NCBI RefSeq assembly: GCF_036327755.1
Contig: NZ_CP109596.1
Location: forward strand, 2,604,001-2,668,000
Direction of reading: 5' to 3'
DNA from: Nocardia sp. NBC_01503
Lineage (GTDB): Bacteria; Actinomycetota; Actinomycetes; Mycobacteriales; Mycobacteriaceae
DNA length: 64,000 bases
Made by a program: the position numbers and the translations under genes. Every line of letters starts with the position of its first letter. Position 1 is the stretch's first letter. Positions 48,494 through 56,432 of the stretch are shown one piece after another. Under the pieces are notes generated by a model that was not told the origin of the DNA, did no database searches, and saw only the letters and a list, made by a program, of their open reading frames with translations.

Positions 48494-49930
48494 GTGCCGC
48501 CCGGTGTCCGGGCCGAGGAACTGCTCCACCATCGGGGTGATCTGCGGCGGCCGCCGGGTCGCCAGGCCCGAGCCGACCAGTACGCCCAGCGCGATGGCCA
48601 TTACGGTCAGCGTGGTCGTCACCAGTACGTGCAGACCGTTCGCATTCGACTCGGCCACCAGCTGTGACACCCCGGCGAAGCCGATACCGCCGGGCACCAG
48701 CATCCAGAAGGCGGGTAGGAACGTCACCTGAGTGGGCGGGGCATTTCGATTGCGCTGCACCAGATATGCCGCGGGCACCGCCACCATGCCGCCCAGGAAC
48801 GAGCCCAGCAGGCCACCGCCGATCTGCACACCGAGCCGCTGCGCCGCGAACGCCGCGTACAGCACCACCAGCAGCCAGGGCAGCGATTTCGGTGGCGCGC
48901 TGGCCCGCCAGGAATGCCCCAGCCCGATCAGCAGCACCCCGAGAACCGGTGCCCACCAACCCAATTGGTGCAGGTGCTCGGGCGGATCGATGCGCTGCGA
49001 GCCGAGCAGCTGCACTCCGATGAGCACGCCGAAGGCCAGCAGCAGCAGTTTGTTCAAGCCGTAGATGGTGCGGCTCGCGCCCGCCACCATCGAACCGGTC
49101 GCCAATTCGATGGAGCCGTTGGTGAGCGTCGCGCCCGGCAGCAGGGTCGAGACGCCCGGCACCAGCAGTTGCTGCGGATTGCCGCCGCCCAGCGCGTGCG
49201 GAAAACCGAAGGCCAGCAGCGTGACCGTGCCACCGGCGAGCACCGGCAGGCCCAGTGAGATCAGCGGCATACGGTCGGCGAGCAGGATCAGCGACTGCAC
49301 CACCAGGCCGATCACGATGTAGCCCGGCAGCGCGTCGGCGGTCGGATTGAGCATGAGACCCAGGCCCGTGGTCAGCACGACATTGCCGAGCAGCATGAGC
49401 CACACCGCGGTCGGCGGCGGCGAATCGAGAATCCTCGCCAGGGCGAGCGTGGCCTTGGTCGGCGCGGGCACCTTGTGTTTGATCTCGTCGATGAGTTTGT
49501 AGAGCGCGGCGATCTGATCCAGCCGCAGGGTGTCCACGGTCGCATCGAGCAGGTCGACGGCTGTCCCGCGGGAATCGTGCACGCGCACGAAGATGCCGGT
49601 GGGCAGGACGAAGAAGTGCACCTCGTCGGCGTCGTAGCGGCGGGCCAGATCATCCAGAATGCGCTGCACCTGATTGGTGGTCTCACCGGAGGCGATGAGC
49701 GCGACACCCATATGCCGCAGCAGATCGAGCAGATCGGCCGAGACGGGCGGCTCCTCGGGTTCTGGCGCGTCCTCGGGCGGATCGAGTGGAACGGCGCTGA
49801 CCCGGCGCAGCCAGCGATCCATGGAACCGGCGGCGCGGCGGGTGGCGCCGTAGAGCCGCCCGCTCATGGGGCGCGGGGCCGGGACCATGCGGTGCTGGGG
49901 CTGATGTTGTTCGGGTTCGGTGGGATTCAC
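48470..49930 (-). CDS. thrE: threonine/serine exporter ThrE-family protein
   Basis: A 486-residue inner-membrane protein. The N-terminal part holds a soluble ThrE/DUF1212 domain (about 50-190; HMGVALIASGETTNQVQRIL and the conserved VHFFVLPTGIFVRV). About ten hydrophobic helices then cover the former DUF1212 and DUF3815 segments, so both halves are fused. In Corynebacterium, ThrE exports threonine and serine; a similar role is inferred. Start ATG 49930 is taken; the N-terminal 45 residues are polar and may be a late extension. It overlaps the SGNH gene tail to tail. Confidence 0.88.
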   Translation of the reverse strand: MNPTEPEQHQPQHRMVPAPRPMSGRLYGATRRAAGSMDRWLRRVSAVPLDPPEDAPEPEEPPVSADLLDLLRHMGVALIASGETTNQVQRILDDLARRYDADEVHFFVLPTGIFVRVHDSRGTAVDLLDATVDTLRLDQIAALYKLIDEIKHKVPAPTKATLALARILDSPPPTAVWLMLLGNVVLTTGLGLMLNPTADALPGYIVIGLVVQSLILLADRMPLISLGLPVLAGGTVTLLAFGFPHALGGGNPQQLLVPGVSTLLPGATLTNGSIELATGSMVAGASRTIYGLNKLLLLAFGVLIGVQLLGSQRIDPPEHLHQLGWWAPVLGVLLIGLGHSWRASAPPKSLPWLLVVLYAAFAAQRLGVQIGGGLLGSFLGGMVAVPAAYLVQRNRNAPPTQVTFLPAFWMLVPGGIGFAGVSQLVAESNANGLHVLVTTTLTVMAIALGVLVGSGLATRRPPQITPMVEQFLGPDTGRHSADRRKL

Positions 49931-50062
49931 CTGCCTCCTTCCGCCCGGAACCGAGACAGCAAGCTTTTGGCTAACTCACCCTAGCTCTCCCGCTTCGACT
50001 AATCCGGTTCGCCTCACGGCCGTCATCTGCGAGCATGGGCACTGTGCCGGAACCGCGAATAG

Positions 50063-50097
50063 CATCCCCGGCCGTCCCGGCCGATGACGCCGGGATG
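50063..50097. repeat. degenerate short relative of the palindromic repeat
   Basis: CATCCC-C-GGC (50063-50072) and GCCGGGATG (50089-50097) are inverted, with internal GGCCGTCCCGGCC. It shares the CATCCCGGC/GCCGGGATG core of the larger palindromes at 22541 and 53632, but lacks the GGATCCAC arm. It sits upstream of the LysR pair, between thrE and the regulator. Confidence 0.4.
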
Positions 50098-50131
50098 TGC
50101 CTACGGGTTGCGCCGTCCATAACCTGATTGC

Positions 50132-51052
50132 ATGGATATCGACACGCGACTGCTGCGTTACTTCCTGGCGGTCGCGGAGACCGAGTCCCTGCCGCTGGCG
50201 GCGCAGCGGCTGCATGTCGCCCAACCGGCCCTGGCCACCCAGATAAAACAGCTGGAACAGCAGCTCGGCGTCGAACTCTTCATCCGCTCCCGCGCGGGCT
50301 GGACCCTCACCGCGGCGGGAAAGGTGCTGGCCGAACGGGTTCCGGGACTGCTCGGTACCTGGGACCACATTCTGCGCGACACCAAGAGCGATGCCAGCCG
50401 CGCCGCCCGCCTACTGCGCCTGGGCTGCGTCAACAGCGCCGCCGACGGGCATATCCCCGAGATCATCCGCGTCTTCCATCGACTGCACCCCGACTGGCAG
50501 GTCGATATCCACCAGGGCGGCTGGACCGACCCCACCGCCGGACTCGACGAGGGCGATGTGGACGTGGCACTGCTACGACTACCGTTCCCCGGCCAGGACG
50601 GGTACTACGTGCGCGAACTCTTCACCGAACCGCGCTGGATCGCGCTGCCGGACGATCATCCGCTCGCCGAACGTGAGGACATCGCCTTCCGGGAACTCTG
50701 GGATGAGCCCTATGTCGCCTCACCCGCGGAAACCGGCTGGTGGCGCGATTACTGGATGGGCCTGGACTCCCGGCCCGCCGATACCGCCATCATCGGCGCC
50801 ATCGCCCGCAATACCGAGGAGTGGCTGCGCGCCATCGCCAACGGTTACGGCGTGAGCTTCACCCCGGCCTCCACCGCCGCCACCAATGCCTACCCCGGCG
50901 TGGTGTTCCGGCCCGTACACGGCATCGGACAGACCCGGGTGGCGCTGGTCTGGCCGGACGCCTCCGAGGCCGATCCCATTGTGCGGTACTTCATTCGGTG
51001 CTGCACCGACATCATGGGACAGCAGGCCGGAGACGGCCGCCGCACCTCATAG
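50132..51052 (+). CDS. LysR-family transcriptional regulator, first of two tandem paralogues
   Basis: A 306-residue regulator with an N-terminal winged helix-turn-helix (MDIDTRLLRYFLAVAE, LPLAAQRLHVAQPALATQIK) and a C-terminal periplasmic-binding-like effector domain (about 92-290). The opening MDIDTRLLRYF is shared with the paralogue 74 bases downstream, which is also close along its length. The effector is unknown. Both genes point the same way. LysR genes usually sit divergent from a target; here thrE lies divergently upstream, 201 bases away, so thrE is one candidate target. Confidence 0.9.
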   Translation: MDIDTRLLRYFLAVAETESLPLAAQRLHVAQPALATQIKQLEQQLGVELFIRSRAGWTLTAAGKVLAERVPGLLGTWDHILRDTKSDASRAARLLRLGCVNSAADGHIPEIIRVFHRLHPDWQVDIHQGGWTDPTAGLDEGDVDVALLRLPFPGQDGYYVRELFTEPRWIALPDDHPLAEREDIAFRELWDEPYVASPAETGWWRDYWMGLDSRPADTAIIGAIARNTEEWLRAIANGYGVSFTPASTAATNAYPGVVFRPVHGIGQTRVALVWPDASEADPIVRYFIRCCTDIMGQQAGDGRRTS

Positions 51053-51125
51053 CGGTACGGGCGCGGACACGGCATTCGGCGGCACCGGATTTCGGCTCCG
51101 GAACCCGCATTCCTAACCTGGTCGA

Positions 51126-52043
51126 ATGGACATCGACACCCGGCTGCTGCGTTACTTCGTCGCTGTCGCCGAGGAGGGGCATGTCACCCGGGCCGCACAA
51201 CGGCTCTATCTATCCCAGCCCGCGCTGACCAAACAGATCAAACAGCTCGAAAATCAGCTCGGCGTGCAGCTTTTCACGCGCTCCCGCACCGGCATGACGC
51301 TCACCGAACCCGGTCGCGTCTTCGCCGAGCACGCACCCGTACTGCTCGCCGGCTGGGACCGCATGCTGCGCGACACCAAGAGCGGGGCGAGCCGGGCGGG
51401 CAAGGTGCTGCGAATCGGGTTCATCGCAAGCGCCGCAAACGAATTCACGCCCGAGATCGTGTCTGCCTTCCGGCGCGCGCATCCGGGGTGGCGGATCGAT
51501 ATGCGGCAGACCGGATGGACCGATCCGAGCGCCGGACTCGCCGACGGGGATGTGGACGCGGCACTGGTGCGACTGCCCTTCCCCGGACATGACGGCTATC
51601 GCGTCCAGGAGCTCTTCACCGAACCACGCTGGCTCGCACTGCCCGCCGATCATCCGCTCGCGGCCTTGCGGGAGATCGAATTCCGGGCGGTCTGGGAGGA
51701 GCCATTCGTCGCCTCACCGCCGGAAAATGGCTGGTGGCGGGACTTCTGGATCGGCACGGATGCCCGGCCCGCCGACACGGCCGTTATCGGGGCGATAGCC
51801 CGCAATACCGATGAGTGGCTGACGGCCATCGCGAATGGGTTCGGGCTCAGCTTCACCCCGGCCTCATCGGCGCGCTACTACCCGCGTCCCGGTATCGCCT
51901 ATCGGCCGGTGCACGGTATCGGGCCCAGCCGGGTCGCCGTGGCCTGGCCCGCCTCCGCCGAGACACCGCCGGTGGTGCGGGATTTCATCCGCTGCTGTGT
52001 GCAGGCGTGCGCGGAGAGTCCGCTCACCTCAACAACGCCATAG
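51126..52043 (+). CDS. LysR-family transcriptional regulator, second of two tandem paralogues
   Basis: A 305-residue regulator; helix-turn-helix MDIDTRLLRYFVAVAEEGHV and RAAQRLYLSQPALTKQIK. The effector domain follows the same order as its upstream paralogue, with shared stretches such as DTKSGASRA, FTEPRW and NTDEWLTAIANGFG. A tandem duplication is the likely origin. The C-terminus overlaps the convergent CrtI-like gene by 20 bases. Whether the two act as a heterotetramer or have diverged targets cannot be told from sequence. Confidence 0.9.
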   Translation: MDIDTRLLRYFVAVAEEGHVTRAAQRLYLSQPALTKQIKQLENQLGVQLFTRSRTGMTLTEPGRVFAEHAPVLLAGWDRMLRDTKSGASRAGKVLRIGFIASAANEFTPEIVSAFRRAHPGWRIDMRQTGWTDPSAGLADGDVDAALVRLPFPGHDGYRVQELFTEPRWLALPADHPLAALREIEFRAVWEEPFVASPPENGWWRDFWIGTDARPADTAVIGAIARNTDEWLTAIANGFGLSFTPASSARYYPRPGIAYRPVHGIGPSRVAVAWPASAETPPVVRDFIRCCVQACAESPLTSTTP

Positions 52044-53598
52044 CGGCATTATGGCCACCGATACCGCTCACGCCGCCGCCACGAATCGCGCCCGCGCCAC
52101 ACAGCAGAATATTTCGATATGCGGTGGCGACGCCCCAGCGGGCGGCGGGTGAGTCGTCGGAATCCGCTGGCAGATACGGGAATTCGAGGTCACGGTGGAA
52201 GATGTGGCCGCCGGGTAGGCCGATATCGCGCTCCAGATCCACCGGGGACTTGGCCTCCAGGCAGGGCCTGCCATCGGCATCCGGGGCCAGGCAGTCGCGC
52301 AGCGGTTCGGCCAGGACCGAATCCAATTGGGCGAGCGTGGCTTCGACCAGTCGAGCCTTCGCACCCTCCGGGTCGGCCTCGAAAAGCCGGGCGGGGGTGT
52401 GCAATCCGAAGAGCGTCAGGGTGTGCGCACCCTGGGCGTGCAACTCCGGCGACAGGATCGAGGGGTCGGTCAGGGTGTGACAGTAGATCTCGGCGGGCGG
52501 GGCGGAGGGGAGTTGTCCGGCGGCGGCCTCCCGATAAGCCTGGGCGAGTTGAGAACTCGACTCGGCGATATGGAAGGTGCCCGCGAAGGCGTCGGCCGGA
52601 TCGACCGAGGTATCGCGCAATCTCGGTAGGCGGCGCAGCAGCATATTGATCTTGAGCTGGGCGCCCTCCGGACGTTCGGCGGTCTCGCCCAGCAGCCGCG
52701 CGAGCTCGAAGGGCGCGGCATTGACCAGTACGTTCGCGGCCGCGACGGTGCCCGTGCGGTCCTCGATTGTGAAGTCGATTTCGGCTGTGCCGCCATCGGT
52801 TTCGAGATGGGTCACGGCGCACCCGGTGATGATCTCCGCTCCGGCCGAGCGCGCCGCTGTCGCCAGCGCGTCGGTCAGCGCGCCCATACCGCCGACCGGG
52901 ACATCCCAGTCACCGGTGCCGCCACCGATCACGTGGTAGAGAAAGCAGCGGTTCTGCAGCAGTGCCGGGTCGTGGGCATGGGTGAAGGTGCCGATCAGGG
53001 CGTCGGTGAGGACCACACCGCGCACGGTGTCATCCTCGAACTCCCGCTCCACCCATTCGCCCAGGGGGCGTTCGAATATCGACTCCCAGATATCGGAATC
53101 GGCTACCGTGCGGCGGATTTCATCGCGGGTGGGCAGCGGTTGGGTGAGCGTCGGGAACACCCGCTTCGCGAGTTCGGCGGTGCGGCCGTAGAAGTCCTGC
53201 CAGGCCCGGAAGTCCTTGTCCGAGCCGGTGACTCGTTGAAAACTCGCCCGGGTATGCGCTTCGGAGCCGTTGTCCACCAGCAGCCCGCCCGCGCCGACCG
53301 GCGTATACGAGGAGATCCGGCGTTTCCGAGTCTCGAAGCGCAGCCCCAACTCCCGCACGATCTGCTCCGGCAGCAGGCTCACCAGATACGAATACCTGGA
53401 GAGCCGCGCGTCCACCCCCGGGAACACCCGGGACGAGACGGCCGCGCCGCCGGTGTGATCCTGGCGCTCCAACACCAGCACCGAGCGTCCGGCCCGGGCC
53501 AGATACGCCGCCGCTACCAGCCCATTGTGGCCGCCACCGACCACCACCACGTCGTATCGCGCCCGCGCGGGCACACCGGGAGTCGTCTCGTCGCCCAT
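52024..53598 (-). CDS. phytoene desaturase/CrtI-like FAD-dependent oxidoreductase
   Basis: A 524-residue flavoprotein. The dinucleotide-binding motif is VVVVGGGHNGLVAAAYLA, followed by VLVLERQDHTGGAA. The C-terminal CrtI-type segment is GAGAIRGGGVSGIGGHNAA. Family members oxidise or isomerise polyenes and retinoids, or act on amines. No carotenoid gene is nearby, so the substrate is open. Start ATG 53598 was chosen because upstream sequence belongs to the palindromic repeat zone. It is convergent with the second LysR gene. Confidence 0.85.
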   Translation of the reverse strand: MGDETTPGVPARARYDVVVVGGGHNGLVAAAYLARAGRSVLVLERQDHTGGAAVSSRVFPGVDARLSRYSYLVSLLPEQIVRELGLRFETRKRRISSYTPVGAGGLLVDNGSEAHTRASFQRVTGSDKDFRAWQDFYGRTAELAKRVFPTLTQPLPTRDEIRRTVADSDIWESIFERPLGEWVEREFEDDTVRGVVLTDALIGTFTHAHDPALLQNRCFLYHVIGGGTGDWDVPVGGMGALTDALATAARSAGAEIITGCAVTHLETDGGTAEIDFTIEDRTGTVAAANVLVNAAPFELARLLGETAERPEGAQLKINMLLRRLPRLRDTSVDPADAFAGTFHIAESSSQLAQAYREAAAGQLPSAPPAEIYCHTLTDPSILSPELHAQGAHTLTLFGLHTPARLFEADPEGAKARLVEATLAQLDSVLAEPLRDCLAPDADGRPCLEAKSPVDLERDIGLPGGHIFHRDLEFPYLPADSDDSPAARWGVATAYRNILLCGAGAIRGGGVSGIGGHNAAMALLR

Positions 53599-53631
53599 GA
53601 AACGACTGTAGGCCAGCGGGACACGCCCCCT

Positions 53632-53723
53632 CGTCATCCCGGCATGCTTTTGGCCGGGATCCACACCCAGCAGCTGCTGGCCTCCACAGTGTGGATCCCC
53701 GCCAAATACGCGCCGGGATGACG
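53632..53723. repeat. 92-bp palindromic repeat between kstD and the CrtI-like gene
   Basis: The left arm CGTCATCCCGGC (53632-53643), then TTTTGGCCGGGATCCAC, pairs with GTGGATCCCCGCCAAA and GCCGGGATGACG (ending 53723). An inner CAGCAGCTGCTG palindrome marks the tip. It starts 6 bases after the kstD stop, so it probably ends the kstD transcript. It is the second full copy in this window. Confidence 0.85.
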
Positions 53724-53729
53724 GGGGTA

Positions 53730-55268
53730 TCAGCGGCTCGCCATGTCCAGCGCGGCCAGGTGGCTGAACAGTACCGACGCACCGATCGGGTTGCCGCCAC
53801 CGGGATAGGTGGTGCCGCTCGGCGCGGCCATGGTGTTGCCCGCCGCGTACAGACCCGGGATGGCTGTGCCCGCCGCGGTCAGCACTCGACCCACCGTGTC
53901 GGTGCGCAGCCCGCCCTTGGTGCCGAGGTCCGAAATGCCGAAGGCGGCGGCATGGAACGGTCCCCGCACAATCGGGGCCAGAGGCGATGCACCGTTGGAG
54001 AAGGCGCGGTCGTACGCCTCATCGCCGCGGCCGAAGTCCTCGTCCACGCCCGCCTCGGCCTGCTTGTTGAACCGCGCCACCGTAGCGGCGAGCGTCGCAC
54101 CCGGCACGCCGATCTTCGCGGCCAGCTCCTCCAGCGTGTCGGCGGTGTGCCAGAGCCCCGCCTCCACGTACTTCTCGGTCTCCACCATCGGCACATTGCT
54201 GGCCTTGATCGGAGGTACCGCACCCTCGGAGTCGTCGTAGATCATCCAGAACGGCAGGCTCACCGAACCGTCGTCCATCCGTTCGATGATCTCCCGGCCC
54301 AGCCGGTCGTACGGCGCGGACTCGTTCACGAACCGCTCACCGGCCTGATTCACGAAGATGCCGCCGGTGAACCACAGCGCGAACGCGGCGCGGCCGTCCG
54401 GATGGATCAGACCCGGCGACCACCACGCCTGATCCATGAGATCGGTATCCGCGCCGACGGCCATACCCGCCTCATGCGCCTTGCCGAGATTTCCCCACGG
54501 CCCCATGGTGTCTCGCGCGACGCCGGGCACGCCGAAGCGCTGGCGCAGTTCGTCATTGCCTTCGAAACCGCCCGCCGCCAACAGGACTCCCCGGCGGGTA
54601 CGGATGGCGGTGCGCTCACCCTCGTGCTCGACAATCGCGCCGACCACCGCGCCATCCTCGACGACCAGTTCGACCAGCGCGGTATTCAAGCGCAATGCGG
54701 CATCGGGGTACTCGGCCATGGCCAGCAGGAATCGACCGACGAGCGCACGCCCGCCGATCAGATAATCCGGCTGGGGTTCGCCATTGCGGTCGGTGCCGAG
54801 CGGCCCGCGCACCGATTCGCTCAGCTTGCCGAGCTTCTTGGCGGCCAAGGGCTTCGGAATGATGTGCCGCTTACCGTCCAGCCGTGCTTTGGGTGCCTTG
54901 CCGTAGTAGTCCGGCCACGGGAACATCTGGAACGAGATGCTCGGATCGCTCTCCAGATACTCGATCACCTTCGCGCCGCCGCGCACATACGCTTCCTGGA
55001 GTTCGGCGGGCGTGCGATCGCCGACCACCGCCCGGTAGTAGGTGAGCGCGTCCTCGATGGTGTCGTCCACACCCTCGCGCCGCAGGACCGGATTGCACGG
55101 GAACCACATTCCGCCGCCACCCGAGTACGAGGTGGTGCCACCGAACTTCTCGGTGGCCTCCACCAGCAGTACCGTCAGCCCTTCGCGCGCCGCCGTATAC
55201 GCCCCGGCCAGGCCGCCGCCCGAACCGGCGACCAGCACATCGACCTCATTGTCCCAGTACGTCACCAC
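53730..55268 (-). CDS. kstD: 3-ketosteroid delta-1-dehydrogenase (KstD)
   Basis: A 512-residue flavoprotein that introduces the C1-C2 double bond in the A ring of 3-ketosteroids, an early step of ring degradation. The FAD motif is VLVAGSGGGLAGAYTAA (12-28). The substrate motifs GGGGMWFPCNPV, AWWSPG and DLGTKGGLRTD are typical. The TYPGGGNPIGAS end segment carries the conserved Tyr (Tyr487-type) and Gly. Actinobacteria often hold several KstD copies; this looks like one of the divergent isoforms. No other steroid catabolic genes are in the window, so the locus is isolated. Confidence 0.85.
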   Translation of the reverse strand: MVTYWDNEVDVLVAGSGGGLAGAYTAAREGLTVLLVEATEKFGGTTSYSGGGGMWFPCNPVLRREGVDDTIEDALTYYRAVVGDRTPAELQEAYVRGGAKVIEYLESDPSISFQMFPWPDYYGKAPKARLDGKRHIIPKPLAAKKLGKLSESVRGPLGTDRNGEPQPDYLIGGRALVGRFLLAMAEYPDAALRLNTALVELVVEDGAVVGAIVEHEGERTAIRTRRGVLLAAGGFEGNDELRQRFGVPGVARDTMGPWGNLGKAHEAGMAVGADTDLMDQAWWSPGLIHPDGRAAFALWFTGGIFVNQAGERFVNESAPYDRLGREIIERMDDGSVSLPFWMIYDDSEGAVPPIKASNVPMVETEKYVEAGLWHTADTLEELAAKIGVPGATLAATVARFNKQAEAGVDEDFGRGDEAYDRAFSNGASPLAPIVRGPFHAAAFGISDLGTKGGLRTDTVGRVLTAAGTAIPGLYAAGNTMAAPSGTTYPGGGNPIGASVLFSHLAALDMASR

Positions 55269-55358
55269 AACTCCCTGCTATCGCCTCTGCTCGACGGTAG
55301 GTCGGGAGTGTATGCGGCGCATCGGAATGTCCCGATAGCCAGGAATCCGGCGAACCGG

Positions 55359-55575
55359 CTAGGGAATCAGCACGATCTTCCCGCGCACCCGACCGGATTC
55401 ACTCAGCCGATGCGCCTGCGCGGCCTCGGCGAGCGGTAGCACGCGGGCCACCTCGGCGCGCAGCACACCACGATCGATCAGCGCGGTGATCTCGCGCAGA
55501 TCGGCGCCGGACGGGGTCACATAGTGGCGGTGGAAGCGTGGATCATCGAGGGTGTCTTCGCGCTGGGCATCGATG
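55359..55575 (-). pseudogene. C-terminal remnant of a quinone oxidoreductase-like protein
   Basis: About 72 codons ending at TAG 55359 encode the tail of a zinc-independent alcohol dehydrogenase/quinone oxidoreductase: FHRHYVTPSGADLREITALI, VLPLAEAAQAHRLSESGRV, RGKIVLIP. The N-terminal two thirds, including the Rossmann fold, are missing. It meets the truncated HxlR gene head to head near 55575, where both gene starts and their promoter appear deleted. Confidence 0.75.
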
Positions 55576-55779
55576 AGACGGCCGTCCGTGGTGCGGCGCG
55601 CCGTCTACCCGACCGTGCCACCCCGGGTCGAGTATTCGCTCACCCCGCTCGGGGCCGATCTCGGGCGGCTGACCCACGCCATGGGGCAGTGGGCGCTGCG
55701 GAATGTGGACGAAATCAACGCGGCCCGAGCGGCATTCGACGAGCGCGCGGCCCGGGAGCCGGAGCCGCTCAGTTCCTGA
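55576..55779 (+). pseudogene. C-terminal remnant of an HxlR-type regulator
   Basis: The segment RRAVYPTVPPRVEYSLTPLG, LTHAMGQWALRNV and DEINAARAAFDERA is the end of a HxlR winged-helix regulator. Its N-terminal half, with the recognition helix, is missing. It is divergent from the oxidoreductase remnant, the usual arrangement for HxlR regulators and their target oxidoreductase. An in-frame ATG at 55552 exists, but the residues before RRAVYP do not look like HxlR. Its end overlaps the methyltransferase gene by 11 bases. Confidence 0.75.
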
Positions 55780-56407
55780 CGGCCAGCAGACAACCCTGCG
55801 GGGTGCGCTCATCGGGCAGCGCGATGCGGGACAGGCGCGCGGTGACGGTGAAGCCGAGCTCCTCCAGGGTGGCGGCCAGCGTATCGGGGGCCCAGCGATA
55901 GGACGGGGCCACCTTGTGGTCGTACTCCTGGATACCCCGGGCCTCATCGGAGGCTTGGAAGGCGATGAGGGCGTGGCCGCGCGGGCGAATCACGCGCGCG
56001 AATTCGCTCAGCAGCGCGGGAACTCGGTGCGGGGGAGTGTGAATAATGGAGTACCAGGCCACGATTCCGGCCAGCGACTCGTCCGCCAGCTCCAGCTTCT
56101 CCATGGAACCGATCTCGAACCGCAGATGCGGCAGGGCCGCCCGCGCCCGATCGATCATCTCCGCGGATAGGTCGAGACCGAAAACGTTCAGCCCCAGCTC
56201 ATCCAGGTAGCGCGTCGCCCGGCCCGGACCGCAGCCGAGATCGGCGACCAGTCCGCTCTCGGCATCGCCCACCGCGGCCGCGAACATATCGAGCATGGCC
56301 CGGTCGAAGGGATTCTCCTGAATCGGCTGCCGAAATGTGGTGTCGTACAGCTCCGCTAACTCGTCATAGCTTTCTCGGGTCACCCGGACATCGTCGATCT
56401 CGGTCAT
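55769..56407 (-). CDS. class I SAM-dependent methyltransferase
   Basis: A 212-residue methyltransferase. Motif I is VADLGCGPGRATRYLDELG and the second strand is VFGLDLSAEMIDRAR. The segment EKLELADESLAGIVAWYSII is the usual post-II strand, and motif III RPRGHALIAFQAS follows. Start ATG 56407 (MTEIDDVRVTRESYDELAEL) gives a typical N-terminal helix; an upstream in-frame extension would run into the next gene. Substrate unknown; small molecule methylation is likely. Confidence 0.88.
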   Translation of the reverse strand: MTEIDDVRVTRESYDELAELYDTTFRQPIQENPFDRAMLDMFAAAVGDAESGLVADLGCGPGRATRYLDELGLNVFGLDLSAEMIDRARAALPHLRFEIGSMEKLELADESLAGIVAWYSIIHTPPHRVPALLSEFARVIRPRGHALIAFQASDEARGIQEYDHKVAPSYRWAPDTLAATLEELGFTVTARLSRIALPDERTPQGCLLAVRN

Positions 56408-56432
56408 GACAGTGACTCTAGGTCCGAGCCCG

